Below the pieces are notes generated by a model. The model searched no databases. It was given only the letters and a program-made list of their open reading frames with translations, and was not told the DNA's origin. Position numbers and translations under genes: made by a program. From Methylotenera versatilis 301 (lineage in GTDB: Bacteria > Pseudomonadota > Gammaproteobacteria > Burkholderiales > Methylophilaceae): a stretch of DNA of 64,000 nt. Of this stretch, positions 1-9,524 are shown in pieces. Numbering within the stretch: the first letter of the stretch is position 1; each line of letters opens with the position of its first letter. The stretch covers positions 496,001 to 560,000 of the forward strand of contig NC_014207.1 of the NCBI RefSeq assembly GCF_000093025.1, given 5' to 3'.

Positions 1-867
1 TAATTGGTTTGCTAACTTCGCAGCACGGCTTGCTGAGCGATTGAGGCGCTCTAGTGTGGTATTCAGCGATTTTGGATGAGGTTCCAGCAATGCTAGCTCC
101 GATTCTGTTTGAAGCGCCGTGAGCGGAGTGCGAAGCTGGTGAGCTGCATCGGCGAGAAATGCCTTCTGTGCATTACTTGCGTCACTAAGTTGTTTGAACA
201 GATGATTGAGTGTTGTAATGAGTGGCTGTAATTCAGATGGTGCATGCGGTAAGCTTATAGCTTGCAGGTCAGAAAAACTTCGATCGGCAAGTTGAGCACG
301 GAGGTCCTGCATAGGTTTTAAGCCATGTTTTACTGCAATCAGAACCACTGCTGTTGTAGTCAAACCCAATACCAGAATCGACAGTAGGGTGGTAATAAGT
401 GCTTGAGTCTGTGCCTTGTCCCTTTTACGCAGAGTTTCTGCAACCCGCACTTGACAGGGGTTTTGGCCACAAGCTACCCCATACATCACCATACGCAGTG
501 CATGACCGTTGATTTCACGATCGATAAAGCGCAACTCGCCCGCAGCAATTTTATCTTCAGGGGTGTTAAGTGCAGGATCTCCCGCGATTACCTTGCCATC
601 AGGGGATGCAACCAGAAAAAATTCAGTATCAATTTGATCTGTGCGGAGCAGATGTACCGCTTCATCTGTCATTTTGAAATGAATGCTTTTCCCATCTACT
701 TTTAAGAAGCTTGAAACTGCAATGGCATAATCACCGAGTTGATGATCAAACTCTTGCTTCGCCGGTCTGAGTGATAACCAATATTGGAATGTTGCAGCCA
801 CAGGAGCAATAACTAGCATTGGTACTATAAGCCAGATAAGCAACTGCTGTTTAAGGCTGGACTCCAT
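1..867 (-). CDS. Sensor histidine kinase, QseC/TctE type (3' end beyond window)
   Basis: Reading leftward from ATG at 867 the frame stays open to base 1, giving 289 residues of an incomplete membrane kinase. An N-terminal hydrophobic segment (about residues 8-25) is followed by a periplasmic domain of the 2CSK_N/TctE kind, a second membrane segment near residues 160-180, a short HAMP-like linker, and the H-box with HQLRTPLTAL near residue 240. The catalytic ATPase domain lies outside the window. Its start overlaps the stop of the response-regulator gene by 17 bases, so the two are co-translated as a two-component pair. The divergent CzcCBA pump suggests metal sensing, but the ligand is not shown by the sequence. 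Confidence 0.88.
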   Translation of the reverse strand, partial: MESSLKQQLLIWLIVPMLVIAPVAATFQYWLSLRPAKQEFDHQLGDYAIAVSSFLKVDGKSIHFKMTDEAVHLLRTDQIDTEFFLVASPDGKVIAGDPALNTPEDKIAAGELRFIDREINGHALRMVMYGVACGQNPCQVRVAETLRKRDKAQTQALITTLLSILVLGLTTTAVVLIAVKHGLKPMQDLRAQLADRSFSDLQAISLPHAPSELQPLITTLNHLFKQLSDASNAQKAFLADAAHQLRTPLTALQTESELALLEPHPKSLNTTLERLNRSASRAAKLANQL

Positions 868-1534
868 TGACGGACTCCTCTATAAGATAGCCAAATCCTC
901 GTATTGTTCGAATTGAAATCCCCGCAGGAGTAAGTTTTGTTCTTAGCCGTGAAATGTAGACTTCAATTGCATTACTTGATGGTGCCTCATCCCAGTCAGA
1001 AATTGCTTCCAAAATCTGCTCCTTACTTACTACTTTGCCCAAATTGTTCAATATGTACACAAGCACAGCCCATTCTCGAGGTAATAGTTCGAGCGATTTA
1101 TCCGATAAATAGGCACGCTTGGCTGTCAAGTCTATACGCAAAATTCCGAATATAATTTCGTTATGTTGGCGGGTATGGAAGCGTCGCGTAATTGCTTGAA
1201 TGCGAGCAACTAACTCTTTCAAGGCAAATGGTTTTACCAAATAATCATCAGCACCAAGTTGAAATCCATATACTCGATCATCAATAGTATCTCGAGCTGT
1301 TAACATCAAAACTGGCAGTGAGTTATTTTGGGAACGCAAACTGTGCAAAATTTCGAAGCCGTCCATACCAGGCAAACCTACATCTAGAATGATTGCATCA
1401 TAGGAAACAAGGCCTATCATATTTATAACAGAGTCACCGTTTCTTACCCAATCAACAAACCACTGCTGAGAACGTAGCGCTCTTGCGGTACTTTCGCCTA
1501 AGTGAGTGTCATCTTCCACCAATAATATGCGCAT
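851..1534 (-). CDS. OmpR-family response regulator
   Basis: A 227-residue two-domain regulator. The N-terminal receiver has the acidic pair at LVEDD, the phospho-acceptor Asp in ILDVGLPGMDG near residue 51, the Thr of LTARD and the Lys of LVKPF. The C-terminal winged helix (about 125-220) has LLPREWAVLVYIL and the GFGYLIEE ending typical of OmpR/PhoB proteins. It is closest in pattern to QseB/TctD/PmrA regulators. It overlaps the kinase gene and is divergent from the CzcCBA operon across a 210-base region, so it probably controls that pump and itself. No clear direct-repeat operator was found in the intergenic region. Confidence 0.92.
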   Translation of the reverse strand: MRILLVEDDTHLGESTARALRSQQWFVDWVRNGDSVINMIGLVSYDAIILDVGLPGMDGFEILHSLRSQNNSLPVLMLTARDTIDDRVYGFQLGADDYLVKPFALKELVARIQAITRRFHTRQHNEIIFGILRIDLTAKRAYLSDKSLELLPREWAVLVYILNNLGKVVSKEQILEAISDWDEAPSSNAIEVYISRLRTKLTPAGISIRTIRGFGYLIEESVNGVQP

Positions 1535-1744
1535 TGTAAGTTCGCCGTTGAATTTCTTATTTTAAGTATAACTCAGTGATTCCAGCCTTGTTAGCTGTAC
1601 TTTGATGACTTCCAGTGGAAATTTTTGTAATGAAAGCTTGCTGAAAGGTTCTGTACATGTTCTTGCAAGGTTGCATCTGTAGAATCCGGCAATCTTGTTA
1701 TAAACAATACAACGGAACCACAAGTTCCTTAAAAGCAAATCCAT

Positions 1745-3142
1745 ATGACCAAGTGCATTAACATCTGCCTATCTAAAACTTTAAAAAAAATACGTCCATT
1801 ACGGCTCAAAGAAGAACGTAATTGCGAATACGTAAATTTTTATAGGTTTCAGTTTAAGCGTTTAGTTACTTTTCTGATGAGCTGCTGCATCATTTTTTCA
1901 ACTTTTTCCTACGCATCCGAACATTGCCAAACAGAAGCCCCACCAGCGGTTCTTACTAAGGATATTGCGCTGAATCGCTTATTGCAGTGCAACCTTGAAA
2001 TTATTGATAGCCGCCGCTTCATTATTGCTAATGAAGCTAACCTGACTCAAGCAGGCGAAACTCAGAATCCAAATTTAAGTATTGGCGTTGGTAATATAAA
2101 CCCTAAGCTTGGCATTGGTGCTGGTTCATATTTTGATAAAACAATTGATACTTCAGTCCGCTATGAACAATTAATCGAAAGAGGAAATAAACGTAACTTA
2201 AGAGTTAAATCGGCACAAGGCATCGTCTCAGCTTCCAAGCAAGATGTACTTGAAACAGAACGTCAGCAAAGCATTGTTCTATTGTCGGCAATGGTAGATG
2301 TAGCCGCTAGTAATGAGCGGATTAATTTATTGTCACAAATGGTCGATTTGTATAAGGAAACACTCCGTGCCAATAGCATTCGCCTAGAAAATGGAGACTT
2401 GTCACCTCTCGATGCAGAGCGCCAAAGAATTGATGCTCATCGGGCACAGATAGATTTACATCAGGCGCAGTCTGACGCAAAAGTAGCACAACTCACGCTA
2501 GTAACTCTTTTGGACTGGGGGCATCAGACAGATGCCTTGACAGTTGATTCTGCAATCTTGGATGTCGAGCCTATTGAGGCGCAGCAATTTGATCTAGCTA
2601 GCCGCACTGATGTGAAAGCGGCTAAATTGCGTATTGAGGCGGCTAGTCAGCAGCTTGAATTGGCTAGAGCACAACTGAAGTCTGACATTACTGCTGGTGT
2701 GCAATATGACCATTGGCCTACAAGTGGGAACAATGCAACTGGCACTGGTGACACTATTAGCTTTACGCTTGGTTTCCCACTGACAGTCAACAATCATTAT
2801 GAAGGTGAAATTGCAATAGCTACCAGTAATTATGATGCAGCAAAAGAAGCGTTAGTGCATATAGAAGCAAATGCAAAATCGGAGTGGCAACGCATGAATG
2901 CTGATATGGGCAATGCGCAGGAAAACTTGCAACTCCTGCAGAAAGAACTGCTACCACATGCTGAAGATGTTGCTCGCACTGTTGAGTTAGGTTACGCGAA
3001 AGGCGCTTTAGGTTTATTGGATTTACTTGAAGCAAGACGCATTTTGCGCCAAACACGCTTGGACACCTTAAGTGCGCGAGCTAGCTTGGCGCGCTCCATT
3101 TTTACTCGCAATCAATCCATATCTGCAAATAATATTAACTAA
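1745..3142 (+). CDS. czcC: CzcC-type outer-membrane efflux protein
   Basis: A TolC-superfamily outer-membrane channel with two outer-membrane-efflux repeats: long alpha-helical stretches rich in Ala, Gln, Leu and Glu (for example QLELARAQL) and the GYAKGALGLLDLLEARR pattern near the C terminus typical of CzcC/CusC proteins. It is the exit duct of the RND pump encoded next door. The annotated ATG gives a 62-residue leader before a likely signal-peptide cleavage after FSYA. An internal ATG at 1877 gives about 421 residues, near the family norm, but cuts off the basic KR that belongs to the signal peptide. Neither start has a convincing ribosome site, so the N terminus is uncertain. Confidence 0.88.
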   Translation: MTKCINICLSKTLKKIRPLRLKEERNCEYVNFYRFQFKRLVTFLMSCCIIFSTFSYASEHCQTEAPPAVLTKDIALNRLLQCNLEIIDSRRFIIANEANLTQAGETQNPNLSIGVGNINPKLGIGAGSYFDKTIDTSVRYEQLIERGNKRNLRVKSAQGIVSASKQDVLETERQQSIVLLSAMVDVAASNERINLLSQMVDLYKETLRANSIRLENGDLSPLDAERQRIDAHRAQIDLHQAQSDAKVAQLTLVTLLDWGHQTDALTVDSAILDVEPIEAQQFDLASRTDVKAAKLRIEAASQQLELARAQLKSDITAGVQYDHWPTSGNNATGTGDTISFTLGFPLTVNNHYEGEIAIATSNYDAAKEALVHIEANAKSEWQRMNADMGNAQENLQLLQKELLPHAEDVARTVELGYAKGALGLLDLLEARRILRQTRLDTLSARASLARSIFTRNQSISANNIN

Positions 3143-3161
3143 TGAATAACTTGAAGTGATC

Positions 3162-4361
3162 ATGATGATTTCTAATGTACTTACACGAAGCTACTTAATG
3201 CATGCATTGATGGCGGTTACTCTTTTATCTCAATTGACGGCGTGTCAAAAACCTGTAAAAGCAGATATTCCTTCAGTTGATGAGCCAACCATTTCTGAAA
3301 ATGCCGTTCACTTTTCAGCAAACTCTCGTTTGAAACAGAGTGTAATCACAGCACCTGTCATTTCCTCTCAAGATAATATAGTCAGCTTTCCAGCCCGTAT
3401 TGCTTGGGACGAGGATCATACTGCCCGGGTTTCACCGCCTATCAATGGGCGTTTAGTGGATGTTTTAGTGCAGGTTGGTTCACCAGTTAAAGAGCATCAA
3501 GCCTTGGCGCATTTAAGTTCACCAGATCTGGGTAGCGCACAAGCAGATGTAGCTCGAGCAAAGTCGGAGCTAGCCCAAGCTGAGAGAAATCACGCAAGGA
3601 ATAAAGATTTGGCAGATGCGGGCATTATCGCGGGCAAGGATTTTGAGCAATCACAAACTGACTTATTAAACAGCAAAGCAGAAGCTGCTCGAGCAGAAAT
3701 AAGACTTCGGTCATTAGGTGCTACCGATTCAGTTGATCAAAAATTCACCATTAGAAGCCCTATTGCCGGAATGATGGTCGCACGCAACACGAATCCTGGA
3801 ATGGAGCTGAGGTCAGATCAAGTTATTTCACCTTTATTTGTCGTAAGTGATCCAACTTATCTGTGGTGCTGGATAGATGCACCTGAGCAAGCAATCAGCT
3901 CAATACATAAAGACATGCAAGTCATACTTCACTCTAGTGCATGGCCAAACAAAACATTTAATGCACAAATAGATTTCATTGAAGATATGTTAGATCCAGC
4001 AAGTCATACGTTGAAAGTACGTGCAAAACTACGTAATTTAGACCTTAAATTAAAGGGAGAAATGTACGTCACTGCTCAGCTCAGTAACACGACTAACAAT
4101 ACACTGGATATACCTGCAAAAGCAGTATTCTTGAAAGAGTCTACAAAAATGGTATTTGTTAAAACTTCAGAAGGCATTTATACCCGTAAGGTCATCGTAC
4201 CCGTCGCTAGTAATGATGATTGGGTGACAATTTCAAGCGGTTTAAATAAAGGTGACGAGGTGGTTTTAGATGGCGCACTCTTTCTTGAAAAACTCATTGA
4301 GGAAAACAAATCCCAAGTAGCACAAAATATTGATGTGCCAAAACCAATGCCGGTTAACTAG
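3162..4361 (+). CDS. czcB: CzcB-type periplasmic adaptor (membrane fusion protein)
   Basis: The adaptor links the RND permease to the outer-membrane channel. A lipoprotein-like N terminus (LLSQLTAC) is followed by a biotinyl-lipoyl half-motif (PPINGRLVDVLVQVGSPVKE), an alpha-hairpin rich in Ala/Glu around residues 125-180, a second lipoyl half (FTIRSPIAGMMVARNTNPGM) and a beta-barrel domain. About 400 residues fits the family. An upstream GTG at 3156 is in frame but ATG 3162 or 3165 is more natural. It starts 19 bases after czcC and ends 11 bases before czcA, so the three form one operon. No His-rich metal-binding extension is present. Confidence 0.92.
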   Translation: MMISNVLTRSYLMHALMAVTLLSQLTACQKPVKADIPSVDEPTISENAVHFSANSRLKQSVITAPVISSQDNIVSFPARIAWDEDHTARVSPPINGRLVDVLVQVGSPVKEHQALAHLSSPDLGSAQADVARAKSELAQAERNHARNKDLADAGIIAGKDFEQSQTDLLNSKAEAARAEIRLRSLGATDSVDQKFTIRSPIAGMMVARNTNPGMELRSDQVISPLFVVSDPTYLWCWIDAPEQAISSIHKDMQVILHSSAWPNKTFNAQIDFIEDMLDPASHTLKVRAKLRNLDLKLKGEMYVTAQLSNTTNNTLDIPAKAVFLKESTKMVFVKTSEGIYTRKVIVPVASNDDWVTISSGLNKGDEVVLDGALFLEKLIEENKSQVAQNIDVPKPMPVN

Positions 4362-4372
4362 GAACAAGAATC

Positions 4373-7300
4373 ATGATTAACCGCATTGTAAGATTTGCAT
4401 TAACTCAACCTGTATTTGTAATATTAGGCTTAGTGCTATTTGTGCTGGGTGGAGTCATTGCGTTTATCAACTTACCGATTGAAGCCTTTCCTGATGTGTC
4501 CGACACGCAAGTTAATATTGTTGCGCAATACTCGGGGCGTGCTGCGGAAGAAGTTGAAAAGCAAGTTACTATTCCAATTGAAGTTGCAATGTCTGGCATG
4601 CCAAATATGGTGCGTATGTTCACGCATACTCAATTTGGCTTGTCTTACATGATGATTACATTTAATGATAAACCAACAGATAAAGAAGCTCGTCAGCTTG
4701 TTTTTGAGCGCTTAAGAGGTATTGATTTACCTGCGGGAGTTGAGCCTGACGTTGCTCCACTGTCTACCTCCATTGGAGAGATTTACCGTTATCGCGTTAA
4801 AGGCGATCACCTTAATTCCCGCCAGTTAAGAGAAATTGAAGAGTGGGTGGTTGAAAAAGCGCTAAAGAAAGTACCTGGGGTTGCTGATGTCGTTTCTATG
4901 GGCGGTGCACTTAAGCAGTACGAAGTAAATCCTGATTTAGCCAAAATGCGAGATGCGAAGATCACCTTGGCTCAATTATTCTCATCTTTGACTCGTGCAA
5001 ATGCCAATGCTGGAGGAGGCGCAGTTTCACAGGGACCACAGCAGTTTTTAGTTCGCTCTTTAGGAACATTCAGAACCTCGGCCGATATTGATCGCGTTGT
5101 GGTAGGTGACAATGGCAAGGGCGTACCTATACTGATAAGAGATGTGGCAGTTGTTAAGGAAGCTAATGCACCAGTACAAGGGTTAGTGGGCCAAGATAAT
5201 ACTGATGACATAGTCAACGGCCTGGTGCTAATGCGCAAAGGTGAGAATCCTTCTGAACTACTTAAAGGCATCAAACAAACCATCAGCGATCTTAATGACC
5301 ATGGGCTGCCGCCAGGTGTGGAGTTAAAGCCCTATTATGATAGATCATGGTTGATTGAAAAAACGCTGCATACAGTGTTTGGTAATCTAATTGAGGGGGC
5401 GTTGTTAGTTACTTTTGTACTGTTAATGTTTTTAGGTAACTTACGTGCAGCGCTTATCGTAGCTTGTATTATTCCCCTCGCCGTATTATCCACATTCCTA
5501 GGCCTGACTTTTTTACACATGCCAGCAAACCTTCTTTCACTTGGAGCAATGGATTTCGGCATTATTGTTGATGGTGCGGTGATTGTAGTCGAGAATGTAT
5601 TTTTGCGACTTGGGAACATGAGTGACGAATCACAGCATCACTTTAATGAGCGAAGAAAGGCCATATATAAAGCAGTCACCGAAGTGGGTCGCCCCACCTT
5701 ATTTTCTATGCTGGTGATTATTGCAGCACATATTCCCATATTTACGCTACAACGTGCTGAGGGACGTATTTTTTCACCTATGGCATTCTCAGTGACCTCA
5801 GCATTAATTGGATCATTGATATTATCACTCACATTAGTGCCGCTACTCTGTTTGTGGTTGTTGCGTGACCGTATTCCGCATCATGATAATCGCTTACTTA
5901 GCTGGTTTAAGAAAATTTACCAGCCAGCTTTCTCATGGGCTGTCATTCGCCCAAAGCAGATAATTAGCATAGCTTTAGTTTTATTGATAGCTGCGCTGGC
6001 TTTGGGTACACAAATTGGAACAGAATTTTTACCAGAGCTTGATGAAGGATCTATCTGGGTAAACGTCACATTGCCTTCATCAGTTTCTCCTGCAGAGGCG
6101 CTATTGTCCGCTCGGCGAATTCGTGCGGCATTACATACAGTGCCAGAAGTAAAAACTGTTATTTCAAAAATTGGCAGACCTGATGATGGATCAGATCCTA
6201 AAATATTTAATGGGGGGGAATTTTTCGTAGAGCTCGCACCAGAAGAAACTTGGCGTAAAAATTATAAAAAAGAAAAAATTATTAATGAGATGGGTAATGC
6301 TGTTTCAGTATTACCTGGAGTAGAAGCAACATTTTCACAGCCAATTAGAGATAATGTGCTGGAAAGCATTTCACAGATTGATGGTCAGATTGTGATAAAA
6401 GTGCATGGCGATGATTTGCCGCTTTTAAGAAAAACGGCAAGAACAATTACTCAGCAAATCTCTAAGGTTGCAGGCGTTGCAAATGCTTATATCGATCGTG
6501 ATGGTGACTTGCCGCAGGAGGTCATTGATATCGATCGCGATGCTGCAGCCCGTTATGGGATTAATATTGGCGATATTCAAGATGTGATAGAAACAGCTTT
6601 AGCGGGTAAGGCTACGACTGAATTATGGGAAGGAGAGCGTCACTTTTCTGTTGTTGTTCGTTTAGCTGAAGCGCAGCGCTCACTTAGCAAGTTGGACGAC
6701 TTACTTATTGCTGCGCCAAGCGGAGCACAGATACCGCTTAGTGAGCTTGCACACTTTAAACAAACCGTTGGAGCAATGAATATTGCACGAGAAAATGGTC
6801 AGAGGGTGGTTTCTATAGGCATTTTTATTAAAAATCGCGATATGGGTAGTGTGGTGACGGACATGCAAGCCAAGGTAAAGTCTTCTGTCAACATCCCGAA
6901 TAATGTCAACATATCTTGGTCAGGAGAGTTCGAAAACCAGGAGCGAGCAATGGCAAGGTTGGCTGTTGTTGTCCCACTCTCTATATTGCTTATTTTTGTA
7001 TTGCTGTTTGATGCTTTTGGATCGTTTAAAAATGCTTTATTGATAGTGGCAAATATTCCATTCGCGTTAATTGGGGGCATAGTTGCGCTATATATTACTT
7101 GCATCCCATTGTCAGTTTCAGCCGCTATTGGTTTTATAGCTTTATTCGGACAGGCTGTGCTTAATGGCGTTGTCATGGTGTCAGTATTTGACCAGTTGAT
7201 TGCCGAAGGCAAGACGCCAGAGGAAGCTGTGCAAGAGGGAGCAATGTCCCGTCTGCGTACCGTTTTAATGACTGGTTTACTTGCGATGTTTGGCTTGTTA

Positions 7301-7486
7301 CCTATGGCGCTCTCACATAATATTGGCGCAGAAACACAAAGGCCGCTAGCTGTAGTTGTCATAGGGGGCTTAATTAGCGCAACATTATTGACGCTTTTAG
7401 TGCTGCCTTCAGTGTATTTATGGGTAGTTAAAAGATATGGTGGAAAATCCAATTCAAACGAAAGCGAAGAAACAGCGCTATATTAA
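4373..7486 (+). CDS. czcA: CzcA-family heavy-metal RND efflux permease
   Basis: A 1037-residue inner-membrane proton/metal antiporter with twelve predicted membrane helices arranged around two large periplasmic loops, the normal layout and size. The transmembrane-4 signature MDFGIIVDGAVIVVEN places acidic residues at D394, D400 and E407, the pattern of the HME1/2 (Zn/Co/Cd, Ni/Co) branches rather than the CusA copper/silver branch. N-terminal IEAFPDVSDTQVNI and later TEFLPELDEGSIWV are typical HME segments. It is the last pump gene of the operon with CzcC and CzcB. Substrate assignment is from the motif only. Confidence 0.95.
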   Translation: MINRIVRFALTQPVFVILGLVLFVLGGVIAFINLPIEAFPDVSDTQVNIVAQYSGRAAEEVEKQVTIPIEVAMSGMPNMVRMFTHTQFGLSYMMITFNDKPTDKEARQLVFERLRGIDLPAGVEPDVAPLSTSIGEIYRYRVKGDHLNSRQLREIEEWVVEKALKKVPGVADVVSMGGALKQYEVNPDLAKMRDAKITLAQLFSSLTRANANAGGGAVSQGPQQFLVRSLGTFRTSADIDRVVVGDNGKGVPILIRDVAVVKEANAPVQGLVGQDNTDDIVNGLVLMRKGENPSELLKGIKQTISDLNDHGLPPGVELKPYYDRSWLIEKTLHTVFGNLIEGALLVTFVLLMFLGNLRAALIVACIIPLAVLSTFLGLTFLHMPANLLSLGAMDFGIIVDGAVIVVENVFLRLGNMSDESQHHFNERRKAIYKAVTEVGRPTLFSMLVIIAAHIPIFTLQRAEGRIFSPMAFSVTSALIGSLILSLTLVPLLCLWLLRDRIPHHDNRLLSWFKKIYQPAFSWAVIRPKQIISIALVLLIAALALGTQIGTEFLPELDEGSIWVNVTLPSSVSPAEALLSARRIRAALHTVPEVKTVISKIGRPDDGSDPKIFNGGEFFVELAPEETWRKNYKKEKIINEMGNAVSVLPGVEATFSQPIRDNVLESISQIDGQIVIKVHGDDLPLLRKTARTITQQISKVAGVANAYIDRDGDLPQEVIDIDRDAAARYGINIGDIQDVIETALAGKATTELWEGERHFSVVVRLAEAQRSLSKLDDLLIAAPSGAQIPLSELAHFKQTVGAMNIARENGQRVVSIGIFIKNRDMGSVVTDMQAKVKSSVNIPNNVNISWSGEFENQERAMARLAVVVPLSILLIFVLLFDAFGSFKNALLIVANIPFALIGGIVALYITCIPLSVSAAIGFIALFGQAVLNGVVMVSVFDQLIAEGKTPEEAVQEGAMSRLRTVLMTGLLAMFGLLPMALSHNIGAETQRPLAVVVIGGLISATLLTLLVLPSVYLWVVKRYGGKSNSNESEETALY

Positions 7487-7701
7487 ATTCACTTCTAAAA
7501 TTCATAGACTGTAGAATAGATAGGCGCACTGTTAAGCTAATAGTGTCAGATTAACTATTAGCTGACTTACTTAAATTTATATAATTTATAAAGCTTCTAT
7601 ATTTAAAATATTAAGAGCGAGCTCAACATGTTATCCGTGATTGCTTGTTACAAAAACTGATAAAAGTAGTAGCTTTTGTAAGCTATAGGTCAACAATACA
7701 T

Positions 7702-8451
7702 ATGTTAAAAAAATTATTAATTTATATCGTTTTTTTCTTGATGCAAGGGTCTTTAGCATTTGCGGATACAACAAATCCATCACCTGAGCTTAGCTTTGAG
7801 AAGGGTAAGCCGATTGAATATAAGCTCAGTCTAGGTGACTACTCCACACAAAGTGTGCATTCAAATGATATTAACTTAAGAGCTGAAAGGGATAATCAGC
7901 GAGCTTGGGTTGGGTACTACAAAGAGAGTTCAACAGGATTTGACCAGTGGCGGGGTGGATATGAACGAACTGATCAGCTGTTCATGGTGAACTTAGATAC
8001 GTCGCTACAAGTCGCAACACATGGGTTTCTCGGAGGTTCAATTACGGCTACTACAACCGATCCATTTTTTGGAATGATTGGTTATGGTGTGACAAATTTA
8101 AAACCATACGCCAACCTTAACTTTGATCCTAATGATGCAATTACGCTTGGTGTGGGTTATAAAAAAGAAAATGGCCCCAGCGTTACACTATTTGTGGTGC
8201 GTGATGTCAGAGTAGTGCCTGGGCAACAGAATACGCATTTATTGATGCAGTTCCCCTTACAAAATAAACAACGCTTCTCACTTGATGTGTTTAATAAAAG
8301 TGGCCCTACAGATCCAGGGCAGTCGATTAATAGCGTTGGTGCATCTATTACCTATGATTGGCCAAGCTATTTTTTACGAATTGCATATGATCCAAAAGTA
8401 AATTTTACTCAGGATGATATGACTAGAATCACAATTGGAATACGATTTTAA
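7702..8451 (+). CDS. Exported beta-rich outer-membrane-like protein of unknown function
   Basis: Starting at ATG 7702 (an upstream in-frame start at 7645 would add 19 unlikely residues), the product is 249 residues. A clear signal peptide (LLIYIVFFLMQGSLAFA) precedes a region of alternating polar and aromatic residues typical of beta strands, and the protein ends in a Phe (TIGIRF), the C-terminal signature of outer-membrane beta-barrels. I do not recognise a named family. It lies 215 bases after czcA on the same strand in a low-GC stretch, so it may be an accessory of the pump or an independent gene. Confidence 0.7.
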   Translation: MLKKLLIYIVFFLMQGSLAFADTTNPSPELSFEKGKPIEYKLSLGDYSTQSVHSNDINLRAERDNQRAWVGYYKESSTGFDQWRGGYERTDQLFMVNLDTSLQVATHGFLGGSITATTTDPFFGMIGYGVTNLKPYANLNFDPNDAITLGVGYKKENGPSVTLFVVRDVRVVPGQQNTHLLMQFPLQNKQRFSLDVFNKSGPTDPGQSINSVGASITYDWPSYFLRIAYDPKVNFTQDDMTRITIGIRF

Positions 8452-8552
8452 TCTAATGTGAATATATGTTTAATTGCTGCTTCAGCATATATACTTAGTT
8501 TATAGCTTTCTGTAATTTTCCCTCTTTCATGGCTGTAGATAGGTGTCTATTG

Positions 8553-8807
8553 ATGAATCTGAAATTAAAATTTTTGCTAACGTACTTTGTTGGACTTACT
8601 TCAATTTGCTTGATGGCGGCTTGTTCCGAACATCAAGATTCAATCACAATCAATGAAAAAGCTAAATTAACTAAAGAGCTCATCATCGATAGCTCAATAT
8701 GTGAGGCATTTAGTAGAAAGCTTTTAACCCCAGCTTTAGATGCCATTGCTATTGAAAAAATCTACCATGAAGCAATGACGGCTAAATGTATTCAAAAAGA
8801 TGTTTAG
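8553..8807 (+). CDS. Small lipoprotein, unknown function
   Basis: From ATG 8553 the product is 84 residues: a hydrophobic leader ending in the lipobox LMAAC, then a short soluble helix-rich domain with two Cys residues (SSICEAF and TAKCIQKD) that could form a disulfide. The in-frame ATG at 8529 would add eight polar residues before the leader and is less likely. No named domain is recognised. It follows the beta-rich exported protein on the same strand by about 100 bases and may share its transcript. Confidence 0.55.
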   Translation: MNLKLKFLLTYFVGLTSICLMAACSEHQDSITINEKAKLTKELIIDSSICEAFSRKLLTPALDAIAIEKIYHEAMTAKCIQKDV

Positions 8808-8897
8808 ATATTGATACATTTTAGTTTAGAACTCCGCCCATTAAGATTAACTGAATGTTAGTCTGCTCTGTACAGTGTTTACCTAAGACAAAAATAA

Positions 8898-8921
8898 GGT
8901 ACTCCCTGTATAAGAGAATAC
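8898..8921 (+). promoter_or_regulatory. Candidate shared operator/promoter element upstream of the secretion operon
   Basis: The core GGTACTCCCTGTATAAGAG followed by AATAC resembles the element at 19601 upstream of the first multicopper oxidase (GGGTATTCACCC then TAATAGAATAC), in the same orientation, about 130 bases before the gspG start. The match is weaker than that between the 19601 and 38895 copies. The trailing AGAATAC part could also be a -10 region. Confidence 0.35.
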
Positions 8922-9050
8922 AGCATTTGCCCCAGAGCTTCTTACAGTCTCTACGACTATCCTAACTCCATAATATGTTTTGTTATACGCTGCCCTTAGA
9001 AGGTGGTGGTTAAAACAGACTAGTTGCAGTATTTAGGAGGAGACTAAGCC

Positions 9051-9491
9051 ATGCCACGGTATGTTGCACGTACCATTTCACCCTCTAGGTCCAGCATGGG
9101 CTTTACACTTCTTGAGCTACTTGTGGTGATGGTTATCATCGGCTTGTTGGCAGGTTATGTTGGCCCCAAGTATTTTGCACAAGTGGGTAAATCCGAGATT
9201 AAGGTCACTAGAGCGCAAATCGATGCGATGGAAAAAGCCTTGGATCAGTATAGATTAGATACTGGTCACTATCCCTCTACAGAACAAGGCTTGGCTGCGC
9301 TGAATACTGCGCCGACGAATGAGCTTAAATGGAGTGGGCCTTACCTAAAAAAGAATGTTCCGCTTGATCCATGGGGCAACGCTTATATCTACAAAATGCC
9401 TGGCGATCATGGCGAGCTTGATTTGTTTTCCTATGGCAAAGATGGTCAGCTTGGGGGCGATGGTGAAGCAGCCGACATTACCAATTGGTAG
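9051..9491 (+). CDS. gspG: Major pseudopilin GspG
   Basis: A 146-residue type II secretion major pseudopilin that would polymerise into the periplasmic pseudopilus. The prepilin cleavage site is MGFTLLELLVVMVIIGLLAG with Glu at +5, preceded by a basic 16-residue leader. The C-terminal part carries the GspG hallmark YPSTEQGLAAL and a DPWGNAYIYK segment, then an Asp-rich loop (DGQLGGDGEAADITNW) matching the calcium site. A strong ribosome site (AGGAGGAGA) supports the ATG. It is the first gene of the secretion operon, followed after 33 bases by gspF. No prepilin peptidase gene is in the window. Confidence 0.95.
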   Translation: MPRYVARTISPSRSSMGFTLLELLVVMVIIGLLAGYVGPKYFAQVGKSEIKVTRAQIDAMEKALDQYRLDTGHYPSTEQGLAALNTAPTNELKWSGPYLKKNVPLDPWGNAYIYKMPGDHGELDLFSYGKDGQLGGDGEAADITNW

Positions 9492-9524
9492 CCAAGGTGG
9501 CAGATTTGCCACAAGGGGATAGCC

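Noticed and set aside
6799-7452. 217-codon open frame on the minus strand inside czcA
   Set aside because: It is antisense to a highly conserved transporter sequence, has a low-complexity Thr/Pro/Ile translation and no ribosome site.
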